64,000 nt of DNA from Capsaspora owczarzaki ATCC 30864. Lineage: Eukaryota; Opisthokonta; Filasterea. The DNA lies in the NCBI RefSeq assembly GCF_000151315.2, contig NW_011887296.1, forward strand, positions 233,657 to 297,656, written 5' to 3'. The position numbers were made by a program, and so were the translations under genes. The notes under the pieces were generated by a model. That model saw only the letters and a list, made by a program, of their open reading frames with translations. It had not been told where the DNA came from and ran no database searches. This document shows positions 1 through 11,763 of this stretch, piece after piece. Each line of letters starts with the position of its first letter. The first letter of the stretch is position 1.

Positions 1-1
1 A

Positions 2-3000
2 GTGATAATGCAGCACCTGCAGACTGTAGCCCAGCAAGACAAGTACAATGCCTCGCTTGCCGCCGTCGCCACCACAGCAGACGCATCATTGCAGCAACAC
101 GACGAATCGCAGCAGCCACCTGGCCAGCAACAACACCAGCAAGACTCGCCTCAGCAAGCGGTGCTACAGCAACCGACTGCGCTACAGGCCGAGCATTCGC
201 GGCTCAATCCAAAATCACACGACCTATCACTCACGAACGACTTTGTGTCGTCGTCGGGCTCTGAATCGGACAACAGCAGCATCATAGACGAGGACACTGA
301 CGAAAGCGACTTCTCTGACGACGCTGACTCGCTCGACCCAGATTTCGACAGCTCCAGCCTTGATTTGGATGCCGCCAGTCGGCTCGAATCGCATGCAGAG
401 AACGATGCAGCAGCGGGCAGCAACCAGCTCGCTACCGACGTTCCAACAGCAACCAATGCTGAAGATGCCGACGAAGCGCTTGACATTTTAAATGTGAGCA
501 CCATGAGCGAGCGAATTGCTCACCGCAGCCTCAGATACAGGTCCGCGTCGGAGGCTGCAGAGGCCGCCTCGATTGCTGCTCTCCCGCCCACGCCCGTTCT
601 TGGCCGGTCTTTCATGACTAGTGACAGTCACGATGCTGGCATACCCATTCCCGGGTTGGACGCGACGGCAGGCGGAGTTGGAGCCGCGGCTGGGAGCTCG
701 TTTGGAGCATCCATGACGTACAATCCGCTGGACGACGACAATGGCTTGCTTGCCACGAGCGCATCCATGCTACCGCACCCTGTGCTTCTCGCGTCGGCTT
801 CCGGAGACGCTGTATTGGACGATCTGTTTGACGAGTCTCCTGTCACATCCAACCTGTACGTGCGCGAGTCTCAGGCAGCTCGAGTCGCTGCCGAGGACGC
901 TCCTTCTCCTTTGACAATCTCGGCATTGACAAGTCTTTCAAGCACCGCCGCGCCGACTGACAGTCAGCCGCTGCTGATGCCTAGTCCCGAGCCTCAGTCG
1001 AGTGCCATCGTGCCTCCTTCAGTTTCCAGCACAGCGACCGCATCCGCTCTTGATACCGCGGTACGAGAGCATCCAGAGCTGGTCACTCCTGAGGACGCGG
1101 ATACCAACCAATCGTTTGCTCCTCTCGATGGGTTGCCTCGCCGACGGCACCGACGCACTCGTCGCGCCGGAACACGCCGAACAAGTACAACATTCACCGA
1201 GCCCTCCATCATGCCGCCTGCACATGACCGTGCGACAGTTGCGCCGCCGCCCTTGCACTTTGCCATGGCAAGCGCGGAGACTGAAATGATTTACTATCGT
1301 CAGATTGTTGACGTGATTTTAAGCCTGTGTCTTCCGACCGCCGAATTTCGCTGCGACTCTGCACGCTCTCTCTTTCGAGAGGTCGTTGTTTGCACTGTCG
1401 TCAAGCCGCTTGTCGACACCATGATTCAGCCATGGTGGCTGAATGAACTGATCCGTGATGTCACCTCCGACACACCGCCCTTCGTTCCGACTGCCGAGGA
1501 TTTGGGCTTTTCGCTTGAGCCTTCGCAGTCAGGTCCGTCCACTCTGGTGCCGCCGGCATCCAGTCTGCCGTCGACCGCAACTGCAACAGATTCAGGTCCA
1601 GCCACGGTGTCGTCTCCCGCATCATCCATCATCACCACCACCACCACCACCACCGCCAACACCACCGCTGCTGTCGCTGCTGCTGCCGCTCCGCCAACAT
1701 TGGGCGAGGCTGACACTTCAACAGACCTCGATAGCTCTCGTTCAGAGTCGGGGGTTGACGGAGGAGCTGGTGATGCGCTTCCGCCGCTGTTATCCTCGTC
1801 GCCACCATCGTCATTGACAAGCTTGGGATCGAACATGCCAGCAGCAGCACTCGACCAGAGTGCTGAGGCAATACGAGCTCGAGCCGGCAGTCAGGTCCTT
1901 GTCCCGCGCTCTTTGCTTCAAGTCTCGATTCCGAACTTTGAAGTTGAGCGTGTTGCAGGCAGCTCGCCTTTTGCAGTCTATGTCATTCGTGTTGTCATTC
2001 ATCTGCCCGCTCCCAACCTTTCAACCAAGTCCAACTCATCGGACGGCTTGGCCTCCGACTCGGGCAGCTCCAGCACCACTGGCACTACGACGGCGAAAGG
2101 GATTGAGCACGGCTTGATTGTCGTACGACGATTTCGTCAGTTTGATGAGCTGCACGAGCGCCTTTGTCGAACGTTTTCTCAAGTGCGCGCGCTGGATTTG
2201 CTTGGAGCCAATAACAAATTTATGAGCTTCCGCACCCCGTTCGGCAACTTGAACCCGACCCTGTTGGAAAACCGTCGACGCCTACTCGAAAAGTATCTTC
2301 AGGTAAAACCAAAAATCAAAAAAAAAACAATTCGCTGCAAAGTGCTTTTCGATTTGTGTTGCCAAAGACGAAAGAGTGATGCTGAGCGGTTGTTGTTCCT
2401 CCTTTTTGAATGGGTCGTGGAAACAGACAATCACGAGTTTGCCCGAGATTGTTTGCAATGAAGCGTTGCAAGTGTTCCTTGACATCTCTCCCGAGATTGC
2501 GCGCGCGCTTCAGACCGAGGCCGCGCTCTTGCTGGCGCAGTCTCCGGCAGCATGGTCGTCCTCGTCTTCTGTACTCTCTGGTAATGCGACTGCTGGCGTT
2601 TCGCACTTCAAGATCCAAGTACCCACGGCTGTCGCGGACAACACCAACAAGGCCGTGTATGAAGCCTTCTTGCAAGTCATGCACGAACTTTACGAGCAGC
2701 AAAAGCTCGGACACCAGTTTGCAGAATCGCTTCACCATCGAAAGTTGTCCTTGCTGATGTCGTTGCTTCCGCCCATCGTGTCCTGGCGGTTTCAGCAGTC
2801 TCGAAAACGGAAGGAGGCCCAGTCCACTGCCGAGGCAACCGAGGAGCACGGATTCTCGCCAGCAGTGTCGTCTCCGCCATTGCGAGACTTTTTGTTTGAC
2901 TTTGCATCCCAGGTTTTGCTTGGAGACACCTCCAGCGGTCCCAAGAGCGACCTGTTGCGCTTATTGTTTGACAACCTCGTTGGCGACTTTGCAGAACGGT

Positions 3001-3646
3001 GAGCTAGGCTGAATCGGCTTGCTACCCAAATCGAAAGTCCCTTGTGTGCTCACTGTGGTTTTTCTTGTTTAGATTTGTTCGACATGAAGTCGATGACCTG
3101 TTTTCCGATGCGCAACTTTGCAAGTATGCCGTGCTGCTCCGTCGATCTGTGTGGCCGAACGGCCAGCTTGGTGAAACGCTTCCGCCACCCACCGAAGAAC
3201 ACAAAGCGCGTGTCGCCCAAGAAGCACGCGCCGGGTTGGCCGGCATGCTTCCAGGTGCGACCATCGTTTGATTGAATTGCCGAGCATTCCCAGGCAGGGT
3301 TTCGTGAATTTCTAACGCATGCTTTTGCCCGATCTTGTTTGGTTTTATTTTTCTGGCGTGATTGCTTGGACAACGCAGGCTGGGTTCGAAAGGTGCTTGG
3401 AGACCATCCAACGGACGTGCTTTGGCAAGCTGCTCAAGACCCCACTCTCAACAAGTAAGCCAAATGTTCTCTTTGAACTCGGCTCTTGCGTGCGGCGTGT
3501 GACAATGTCGCTCACTCGCCTGTTGAACCTTGTTTAGGAATGCACTGCTCTGCTTGATTGATCAGTTTATCGCCCATCTCGCTCCAGAGAGTGTTCAACC
3601 AGAGTTTTGGTCCTTTATCGATGGTCGGCACAAGCGGATGCGTTGA
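2..3646 (+). CDS. Sorting nexin (PXA-PX-Nexin_C), 5' end outside window
   Basis: Five exons: 2-2302, 2427-2998, 3073-3254, 3379-3454 and 3538-3646, all with GT-AG introns whose phases join cleanly. The first about 410 residues are Gln/Ser/Thr/Ala-rich and low complexity. A segment around 1255-1450 (YYRQIVDVILSLCLP, LVDTMIQPWWLNELI) matches the last third of a PXA domain. A PX domain follows at about 1915-2465 (FRQFDELHERL, RRRLLEKYLQ, then SLPEIVCNEALQVFL across the first intron). Exons 2-5 carry a Nexin_C domain (HEVDDLFSDAQLCKYAVLLR, SVWPNG, then LNKNALLCLIDQFIAHL). This is the SNX13/14/19/25 architecture, which acts on endosomal or ER contact membranes through phosphoinositide binding. No RGS domain is visible. 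The frame is open to base 2 without a convincing start, so the gene begins upstream. Family call is firm; subfamily is not. Confidence 0.85.
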
Positions 3647-3803
3647 GACTTGAATACTCCCCTTGCCCCCTTTGTTTTGTTCGGTGCGCATCAATGTAGC
3701 AAGCAGAAGTACATTGGCTAACATTCGAAAAAAAAAGCAATACACACAGAAAATAAAACCAAACCAACTTAAACAAAAAAGCAAAAAAGCAAAAATACAC
3801 AAA

Positions 3804-6362
3804 TTAATTCTTTTCGGAGCCTGTCTCCGGTTGGTCGTCCGCTACTGGAGACCAATGGTCGTTGTCAAGTGAAGCTTCTTCTGCTTCTCCTTCGTTCAGC
3901 GCAATGCCTTCGGCTTCAGCAATCGATTCTTCGGTCGGAGGAGCTTGGAAGAACTGGTCGGTCAAATGCGACTTGTGCCTTCGTCGCTTAATCCGCGGAG
4001 GTGGTTCAATGCCTTGAACATCCAATGCGCGATGGAAGTCGCGATCAATCGTTTCAAGTGTGTGTGCCATCACTTGAATTTCGGGATTGAGGAATTGCAG
4101 TCGGTCCACCACTTGCTCGAGTGTTTCGGCCGCTTGGAGGACGTCCTTCTTGAGCTCGTCAGCATCGAACGGACGCTCCGGGACCTCCGCTGCGTCTGGA
4201 TCGTCATCATCAAATTCGTCAGCATCCTCGGACTCGGCCTCTGCTGCCGCAGCGCGTTCTGCAGCAAGACGCTTTTCTTCTTCAAAGGCATCATCCTGGG
4301 CGCCTTGGCTGCGCAAAAATCGCTTCATGGCTTCAGGGTCCGTGTCATCAACCTGGACTGGCACTTCTGCGGCGAGCTTGCGAGCATTCCTTGCCGCCTC
4401 TTGGGCTTGTTTGACCTTTCGGTGCACAATGGCTTCGTTACCGCTGGCCTCGATCTCTGCAAGCTCTTCATCTTCAAGAGCAGCGTCCGGATCGTCGTCT
4501 CCAATCACCTCGTCCTCGTCGTCTTCGACATCACCGAGCTCGGACGAAAACTGGGCTTCCCACTCGGTGTCGCCGTCTTCGAGCATGCCTTGCCGCCGCT
4601 TCCAGGCGGCAAAAGCCTTGACTGCTTTCCTGGCGGACTTGACGGCGCGAATCTGAGTGTCGTCGGCTGTTTCCATCTGAGACAGCAGGTCGCGCAGAGA
4701 GTGCATGGCATCACCAAACGAGGGTCGTTCGCCATTCAGCGTTTCTTGGGATTTGAGTTTGTCGGGGTCGAAGCCGTCGTCGAGGAGAACCTTGCCCTGG
4801 CGTTTGAGTTGCGCCACTTGATCAAAGTCGAGGAGATCCTCGTCTTCCAGCGCATCCATGGGGAGTTCAACTTCTTCCTCGAGCTCGACCTCGACATCAT
4901 CGAGCAATCCTTCATACTGGTCGTCCTCCTCCAAAAGTTCGCGGTCTATCACCACGGTTGTGCGTGATGTCGAGTGTCCAGCGTACTGCACGCCCTCTGA
5001 CGACCGTTCATCGTCCGTCGAATGTTCCACAGACTCGGACAAGACGACCACGTCGCCTTCAGCGGCGTGCAGAACATCGCCCTTTTTGATCGGCCGACGT
5101 CTGGAGCTTTCGCGATTGGATGTTCCTTCCGCACTTGGTTTCGGCCGGTCTGCGCTCGGACTATCGAGACTTTTTCGATAAGCTTCCTCCGATTCCAGTT
5201 TCAGTTGCGTTTGCTTGATGACCTTCTTGAGTTGCAAGTGGCGGCCCTTGTCCTCTTCGCGAGCAATTTCCTTCAGCATCCTCTTGACGTCTGGCTGCTG
5301 CTCGACCGGCACCTCTGGCGCGCGAGCTTCGGCTGGTCCATTCATTGGGTCTTCGTCCCATTCCTTCATGTTCTCGTTCCACACGTCGAGGACGTCGTGC
5401 ATGGCATATTCATATTCGTCTTGAACATCTTGAAGGAAGTGTTCCGGTGGGTTCCAGACGGCTTCACGCGACGGAATCTAAGGAAAGCAAAGTTGACAGA
5501 GCGGTGAGGTTGTGAGTGGTGGTCACGGAGAAACCAACAAATCAAAACAAGACGACGAAAGAAAGAAGAAAAAAAAACAAAAAAAAAAAGGCCATCATGG
5601 AGCAGTTGTAGAAATACGTACCTCTACCAATGGCAAATCTTCATTCTCGGGTTGCGTGTAGATGGCTTCCAGCGTCGGCTTGCATGTTTCGTCGAGACAG
5701 GCGCCTGTTATCGCCAAGATAAAAAAAAAAGTTAGCAGGAAATTTACAAGACCACTGTCCCTGTCTCCCGATTCAAGATGCACACAACAAAGCAGCATCG
5801 ACCACCATAAAGACGCGATATGGACGTACTCGAACTGAAGGGGTCACGCCAACGCGGAACAACAAGCAGCTTTGGCACTTTCTCGAGTTTCCGAGCTCGA
5901 AGACGCTCTTGGTTCATCCGCACGTTCGTAACGAAATGGGCAACGTTGTGCAGACGAATGTTTCCCAGGTAGTTGACAGCTGAGCCTTGCTGCACATCGA
6001 ACATGCTCATGCCGGGATAGAGGCCGTCGTCCATGTCGGTGACAAGCTCTGCGGCCGGGTCAAGTGCATCCGATACGCCACCACCACTCTGCGGACGCTT
6101 CGAGCCTCTCGCATCCGAGTCTGACGCACTGGCGTTGGCTGACTTGGGAGCGCGGTAATTTTGGTTGAAGGCGCGTGGCTTGTCAAGATTGACGGCCTTT
6201 TCGAGGAAGGGCTGCGAGCCACCTTCTGCCCAGATGATTCGCACATCGGGTTGATCTGCAATTCTACCAATGGAAAATGGACACGAGTGAGCAAGAATGG
6301 AAAGGGAAAGAGGACAAGGATTGAAGCAAAGGATTGAAGGGAAGCGAAGGGAAGGAAGGAAA

Positions 6363-6402
<40 letters not shown>

Positions 6403-7450
6403 GAGAGAGCGCGCCAGCGACAGCCAACACTGCGCGAAACAAAGACACTGACTGAAGCGATAAATCTTGAAGAAACTTGAGCCACTCGTTTCGTTGCTCG
6501 ACTTGGCGAATGTAGCGGGCTTGCTGCTGCTGGTAGCTGGATTCTGGCGAGAGTGCATCAGAAGTCTTGCTGGTTTCATCTCCATCCTTGTTGCCCGATG
6601 GCGGCAGCACCCGTGGCAGCGCCACAAACAAACAGAAATGGGTAGCGCCGCGGCAGGTGTCGTCCCATGCACGTTTGCCAGTGAGTTGAACGGCGGGCTG
6701 AGCGTCGTAGATTTGACCGGTCAAGCCCATGACCTGACCGGGGTGGGTCGCGTCAAAGGAACGAATGATGGAGTGGTCCACCATCGTGCCTTTGCCAACC
6801 TGTGCGACGGCCTCCTTGTCGCGCTCGGCACGCTCCTCGCGCAGGTCGTGGAGTTTGAGCTCGACGAAAGCCGCGAGCTGTGTTGCCTTTTGTTCGGTGG
6901 CCGATCGCCAGCCTGGCAGATCGTCAAAGAAGGGTTTCTTGCCATTGAGAAACAGGCGGATGGTTGGGAAGACATCCACGGCGTACTTGGCAGCGAGTGA
7001 CTTGTCGGCGGTGAGATCAAACACGCCGCACCGCGCCTTGCCCGTCAGGAGATCCGCCGCCTGGTAGAATGCAGACACAAGACTCACGCAATGGATGCAT
7101 CGCTGGTGCGAGAACATGACGAGAAAGTGCTCGGGCGACTTGACGACTCTGCGCTCGAAATTCTTGGCGTCGAGGTCGACCAGCGTCCAGCGACCATCGT
7201 CATCGACAAACTCCTTGAACTCGCGCTGCGACGCTGCAATGGACGCGACAACCTCGGGCGTCTGGTCCAGGATGGCGGGCTTGACAATGTTCAGGCTCTC
7301 AGTGACACTCCGCCCAAGCGGCTGCGGCTCCTTCGGGATGTCCGCTGCCGCCGTGCTGGCCTCGGCAGCAGTGATGATGCCATTGCTGCTCGGGAGCGCC
7401 AGTAGCGCCAACGCCGTCACGAGCGCGATGCCGAGAACGAGGCGCCTCAT
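3804..7450 (-). CDS. Secretory thioredoxin-fold protein with long acidic C-terminus
   Basis: Four exons (7450-6453, 6263-5830, 5704-5622, 5477-3804) join in phase to about 1062 residues. I chose the start at 7450 because it opens a signal peptide (MRRLVLGIALVTALALLALP); an in-frame ATG further upstream at 7639 would bury it. A thioredoxin fold spans roughly residues 88-185, with active-site CIHC at 118-121 and the cis-proline signature VFPTI near 160-164. The rest resembles nothing I know: a middle segment ending in VPRWRDPF, a short exon with ACLDETCKPTLEAIY, then a roughly 555-residue charged, Glu/Asp-rich tail with probable coiled coils. The C-terminus is GSEKN, not a KDEL-type signal. A redox or chaperone role in the ER is inferred from signal peptide plus CxxC. 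The first intron holds an (AAAG)n tract. Confidence 0.8.
6364..6402. repeat. (GAAA)n microsatellite inside an intron
   Basis: About ten tetranucleotide units lie within the first intron (6264-6452) of the thioredoxin-like gene, on the strand opposite the transcript (CTTT in the RNA). Confidence 0.95.
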
Positions 7451-7769
7451 CCTCTCGCTGGAACGAACCGTGTTGACTGATTCAATAAGAGAGGAAGGCG
7501 GAGCTCGTCCTACGGTGGTTGTGCTCAAGTGACGAGCACGAGCAGTGGAGAGAGAGAGACACCGAGGGGAAGGAGGGAGGGAGGGAAGGACTGGACTCGA
7601 CTTGACTGCCAGCAATTTAAAAAAAATGCCAGCAACCACACAAAAAGACTGGAACAGCTCTCAGTTCTCAGTATTGGATGACAAGTCCATTCTCGGAGCT
7701 GTCATTGGAGTACACAATGTGGGGGAGAGACGAACCGAATGGATGATTGAAACAGAGAGGGAGATCATC
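7451..7769. other. Intergenic: upstream region of thioredoxin-like gene
   Basis: About 320 bases between the signal-peptide start at 7450 and the tRNA terminator. It should hold the promoter of the minus-strand gene. It contains a purine-rich stretch (7547-7590) but no motif I can name. Confidence 0.5.
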
Positions 7770-7786
7770 AAAAAAAAAAAAAAAAA
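7770..7786 (-). terminator. RNA polymerase III T-run terminator
   Basis: A run of 17 T on the minus strand starts three bases after the discriminator base of the tRNA, as expected for Pol III termination. Confidence 0.85.
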
Positions 7787-7789
7787 CAA

Positions 7790-7862
7790 TGCTCCAAAGC
7801 AGAATCGAACTACCGACCTTATCATTACGAGTGACACGCTCTACCAGCTGAGCTATTGGAGC
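7790..7862 (-). tRNA. tRNA-Thr (anticodon CGU)
   Basis: A 73-nt cloverleaf on the minus strand. The acceptor arms GCTCCAA and TTGGAGC pair perfectly; the D arm is GCTC-loop-GAGC; the anticodon stem TGTCA/TGATA encloses loop CTCGTAA, giving anticodon CGT (reads ACG, Thr); the T arm GGTAG/CTGCT encloses TTCGATT. No intron, and CCA is not encoded. The internal A box (TAGCTCAGCTGG) and B box (GGTAGTTCGATTC) are present. Confidence 0.93.
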
Positions 7863-8742
7863 GTTCAAAGCGGTTGGGACTTTTGCTTGATGAGTGGAGA
7901 GCGCGCTGTGACAAAGTTTTGGCAGATTATCATCTGTGCAAACTTTGTGAATATTGTCGCTCGGGCGAGCAAAGAAAAAGGCGCAACAGCTGGAAGATAA
8001 AACTGGAAGATGGATAGGTCGTTGGACCGAACCTTGTCCGAGTTTCCAGCAACAAGCGTCCGTTGCGCATTGCCACAGCGCCGTCCAGTTGTCATCTTCG
8101 ATCACTGGTTGTGCTTGAAACTTGCTTGTCTGATTTGTTTGCGTGTGGGCGAAGAAGGAGCCAGGGAACGGAGTGCATTGCGATGATCGTTCGCGGATGC
8201 AGTTGTGACCAAAGAAACAAACATTCTTTGATCGACCAAAAGTTCAGCTTGAACATGCAAGTCACACAAAACCATCGATTTGACCAATTATAATCACAAA
8301 AATTGAATCATAGAAGCAACATATGGGTCAGGACACAATGCGAGAAAAGGGTGCTGCGCCTTGATGGGCAATCGTCGCCTCGCCGAACCCGAAAAATTGA
8401 CCGGTGTTTCGCGCCATCTCAACGCACGCAATCCCACATGTTCACCATAAATTTGGCTGCAAACTATATTTTGAATCAATCGCCGGTAGTGGAGTGACTG
8501 GTTGGGGAAGCGGGACCAAGGAAAAATGCACAAACAAATCATGGTCGGAAATGGAGAGAAATGTGTCGTTTTTTTTTTTTGTTCAAATCAAATGTCGAGT
8601 GGTGCGCAGCAGTACTCACACCGTAGATGGGCTCACAGTCGTGCACTTGGTCAAAGGTATGATTTCAGATGGAGTCGAGTGCTATTCAGCTGGGGGGTGT
8701 GTGTGCTGTATTTGGACAACTGCAGAGTCTAGTCCTCTTGCA
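7863..8742. other. Intergenic: tRNA to first family gene
   Basis: About 880 bases without a credible gene. The final 40 bases (8705-8725) hold the ATTTGGACAACTGCAG motif that precedes other members of the small-gene family. A T-run lies at 8570-8580. Confidence 0.6.
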
Positions 8743-9081
8743 ATGGTCGAAGTGAGAATCATTCGCTCCGTTCGCTCGGTGCTCGCGAAGCTAATGGAAG
8801 TCACTCGCGGCACAACTTCTGAGGACGCTAGACAAGACCTAAGCCAAGCTATCGCTTTCCTGAGGGGCTTTGAAATTGAGGTATCAGACGAGATACCAGA
8901 CCCGAATACCACTAGATTGTTCCAGGATTACGTCGTCCTAGAACTTCTTAAGTTGCTTCGGCACAAGAGGCAATTTCTCTGCTTTGTACTGCCAAAGCCC
9001 TACCAGTCAAGGCGGGATCTGGCCGCTGAATACTTGGAAAGGTTTCAACAGAAGCGCATTGCTGCAGATATGCAGGACTAG
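8743..9081 (+). CDS. Small-gene family copy 1 (MVEV subtype), 112 aa
   Basis: First member of an unrecognised family of 112-114 residue proteins. This copy starts MVEVRIIRSVRSV and ends KRIAADMQD. The sequence is mostly helical in character and highly charged, with no signal peptide or membrane segment. Against the other subtypes the differences are concentrated at third codon positions (for example ATA/ATT, CCG/CCA, GTC/GTT in the conserved segment EIPDPN..RLFQDYVV), so this frame is under protein-level constraint. Its stop codon is unusual: the T and A belong to the gene, but the G is the first base of transposon 1, so a former TAA became TAG. The original 3' flank continues at 12222. Confidence 0.75.
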   Translation: MVEVRIIRSVRSVLAKLMEVTRGTTSEDARQDLSQAIAFLRGFEIEVSDEIPDPNTTRLFQDYVVLELLKLLRHKRQFLCFVLPKPYQSRRDLAAEYLERFQQKRIAADMQD

Positions 9082-9109
9082 AGAGGGCCTCCCTAAAAAG
9101 ACTCAGTCC
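9081..9109 (+). repeat. Left terminal inverted repeat of transposon 1
   Basis: 29 bases, exact reverse complement of 12191-12219. Confidence 0.97.
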
Positions 9110-9198
9110 AAAAACCATTGCGCCCCCACCCTAAAAAGACTCAAACCCGATTATCTCGGCTTGTATTCCTCCCACCCCGCCGCCGTCTTCGAATATCA

Positions 9199-11763
9199 AT
9201 GAACACTCATTCCAGCTACAAGGAAGACATGGTCAGACGGGCGCAGGAGCAACTTGAGGTCGGCCTCGCCCAGATTGCGACCGCGTCTCCCTTCCGCCAG
9301 AGGCTCCTGACGAAGGCCACCGCCCTCAAACTATACTATTTTGACCCGTTCCTATCCACTACGGATGTCGGCGGAGCTCCGGGAGCCTCCGCCGAGCGAA
9401 TCTGGACGACCCGCCAAATCGCCCATGCGCTGGGTCGATCGCAGTCCATGATCGCCCGCTGCATCAAGGCCCACGCCAACCTCGCTCCTGACATTCCTGG
9501 AATGACCTTAGATGAGTTGGCTGACGTTCTGCGCGAGGATCCCATCCAGGGACAAGGCTACGTGTTCACCGTCCCCGAGGAGCAAGAGCTCGTCGAGTTT
9601 GTCAAGCGGTGCTGCTTAGGAGCTGTCTCTCTGAGCAAAACGGAATTCACTCGATATGTGCTTGCAGCCTCGAAGGTGCCGAGGCCGGACGGCGTGGAAA
9701 GACGTCAATTTGAGCACGACAAAGTTTCCGACAAGTGGGTCAATGATTTTGTCGCCCGTCACAGCTCACAGATTGGCTGGCGCAGTAGCAGCGTGTTGGA
9801 AACACTTCGAGTGGCTGCTTTGAGTGAAAAGAAGCTCGGCAGTTTGTTCGCGCTACTGGCGGAGTACAGCAATCTTTACCCGACTCTTTTCGCTACGCCG
9901 GCCAATATTTTCAACATGGACGAGTCGGATTGCTCTGTGGGTCGTAAAAAGAAGCGTGCCCTGGCTGCTGTTGGTGTCAAGCGTGTCAGTCGGCGATCTG
10001 GCCGAACCATTACGATGGGACCGCATGTTACTGGTCTGTTTACTGTTTGTGCTGATGGCACCGCTCCTGTTGCGCCCCACTTCATTGTCGCGCATCCACG
10101 GCCCACTCTACCTCACAGGTGCACCGAGGGCCTGGACGAGGAGTTGATTCACCAGTCCGAGTCCGGCTTCATCAACGAGGAAATCTTCGACAAGTGGTTT
10201 CGAGATTTCGTCGAGGTCGTCAAGGAGCGAGCTACCACCACCCCCGTTCTATTGGTGATGGATGGCAGCTCGTGTCACAAGTTCACTGTCGGGTTGATTG
10301 ACCTCGCGGTGAGCAACAACATCCTGGTTGCGATCCTTCCATCGCACACGTCGACTCACTTGCAGCCGCTCGACGTCACCGTCTTTGCCTGGTACAAGAA
10401 CTTGCTCGAGACTCACGTGCAGTCGATTTTGGATGAAGACTCGCCACTCATCGACGTGAACATCAAGCTTCACGGGGCCATTCGGGCGTGGAACGAAATT
10501 GACGACCGATCCAACTTGATCCGATCTGGGTTTCGCCAAACTGGTATCTATCCGCTGGACACGGAAAAGCACAAGACCCTAGCGTTGCCTTCCGTCGCTG
10601 ACGTTGCCGTGTCTACGACCCCCTCGCTGCACATTCCCGAGCCACCCCCGACCCCGGATGCTCGGTATTCGGCGTTGTACCGTGTCCGTCAGATTGCCGA
10701 TGCCGCCCTGGTAACCATTGGTTGCACTCCGAGAGCTCTACAGCAAAAGAGGGTGCACGATGCAGCGGTAGCTGATTTGCGTCGAAATCTCGAGGTCGAA
10801 CTTTCGGTGCAAGAAGTCCTTCGGGCCCCACCCAGGCCCCTGCGGTCCAGGAGCATTGGCAACAGCTCCATGCGCGTTTCTATGAACTCGACCGCTCGAT
10901 CCCCGCTTACGCCGGAGAATAGGGATGCCCAGCTTAAGCGGCAGGAGTTGCAAGAGAAGAGGAAGCAGCTCGAACCTCTGAAAGAAGAGTACAATCGGCA
11001 ACGGCCCATCTTCCTCCGCACGCTAAAAGACCTTGACTCACGCATCTTGACACTTGCGGAGACAATTCTTGCTCTGGAGACTCAGCTGGCTGCTCTGGGA
11101 GAAGAGGTCGAGCAGGACATCGAATCGGCAACTGCCGCGGAGACCCGAAACAAGCTAGCTGCTGCTCGCCTGCAGCATACCAAGCTCGTACGTGACCGCG
11201 CGACATTTTTCAAGAACCGTCTCAAGCGACCCACTCTTCTAAGTCTTGAGCCAGCGGCGACCGCTTCCACACCTCTCGTTCCTCGGCGCGTCAGCAGGCC
11301 TAGGCCCATTCTCGCTTCGCAATCGATGGCGAACGACACTGTCGACTTGGATCAATCAGCCAGCGAGGAGGAAAGCGAGTCTGACGACGATGACGACGAG
11401 AATCAAGCGTCGTCCGAAATGGCTTCCGCTGCCATCGGCCACAACGACAACCAGGAGGACCCCAGCGATGTCCAGCGTCAACCTCAAGCCGCCCGCAAGC
11501 GTCGCCAGGAAGATGACGATGAAAACGTCGCGCCCGTCTTCACCACGGTCACATCAGACTCGAGCGATGTTGTTCAAGTCGATTATCAGCTGAGCTCCAC
11601 CGAACTCCAAGAAATCCGACGCTATCGCATGCCAACACGTAGTACTACGAAGCAAGATGGACATAATGTCAAATTGGCGCGTGTAGACCTCCAACCTGCG
11701 TCGTCAAGGCCGGCGCTCAGCGACCTGACAAACCTTTCTCGAAGCAACACGCTACCACTGTAA
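9199..11763 (+). CDS. pogo/Tigger-type DDE_1 transposase (transposon 1)
   Basis: About 854 residues from the ATG at 9199; an in-frame ATG at 9118 lies among the subterminal repeats and seems less likely. An N-terminal helix-turn-helix is visible (TTRQIAHALGRSQSMIARCI). The catalytic triad is DDD: FNMDES (D241), LLVMDGSS (D355) and LQPLDVTVF (D392), with 36 residues between the last two, typical of the DDE_1 family. The C-terminal third is predicted coiled coil (around 10930-11210), followed by an acidic stretch rich in Glu/Asp/Ser (11350-11420). It would cut and paste this element at TA dinucleotides. The frame is uninterrupted. Confidence 0.93.
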   Translation: MNTHSSYKEDMVRRAQEQLEVGLAQIATASPFRQRLLTKATALKLYYFDPFLSTTDVGGAPGASAERIWTTRQIAHALGRSQSMIARCIKAHANLAPDIPGMTLDELADVLREDPIQGQGYVFTVPEEQELVEFVKRCCLGAVSLSKTEFTRYVLAASKVPRPDGVERRQFEHDKVSDKWVNDFVARHSSQIGWRSSSVLETLRVAALSEKKLGSLFALLAEYSNLYPTLFATPANIFNMDESDCSVGRKKKRALAAVGVKRVSRRSGRTITMGPHVTGLFTVCADGTAPVAPHFIVAHPRPTLPHRCTEGLDEELIHQSESGFINEEIFDKWFRDFVEVVKERATTTPVLLVMDGSSCHKFTVGLIDLAVSNNILVAILPSHTSTHLQPLDVTVFAWYKNLLETHVQSILDEDSPLIDVNIKLHGAIRAWNEIDDRSNLIRSGFRQTGIYPLDTEKHKTLALPSVADVAVSTTPSLHIPEPPPTPDARYSALYRVRQIADAALVTIGCTPRALQQKRVHDAAVADLRRNLEVELSVQEVLRAPPRPLRSRSIGNSSMRVSMNSTARSPLTPENRDAQLKRQELQEKRKQLEPLKEEYNRQRPIFLRTLKDLDSRILTLAETILALETQLAALGEEVEQDIESATAAETRNKLAAARLQHTKLVRDRATFFKNRLKRPTLLSLEPAATASTPLVPRRVSRPRPILASQSMANDTVDLDQSASEEESESDDDDDENQASSEMASAAIGHNDNQEDPSDVQRQPQAARKRRQEDDDENVAPVFTTVTSDSSDVVQVDYQLSSTELQEIRRYRMPTRSTTKQDGHNVKLARVDLQPASSRPALSDLTNLSRSNTLPL

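Noticed and set aside
7545-8000. 151-codon plus-strand frame over the tRNA
   Set aside because: It reads through the antisense of tRNA-Thr and its poly-A terminator; not a gene.
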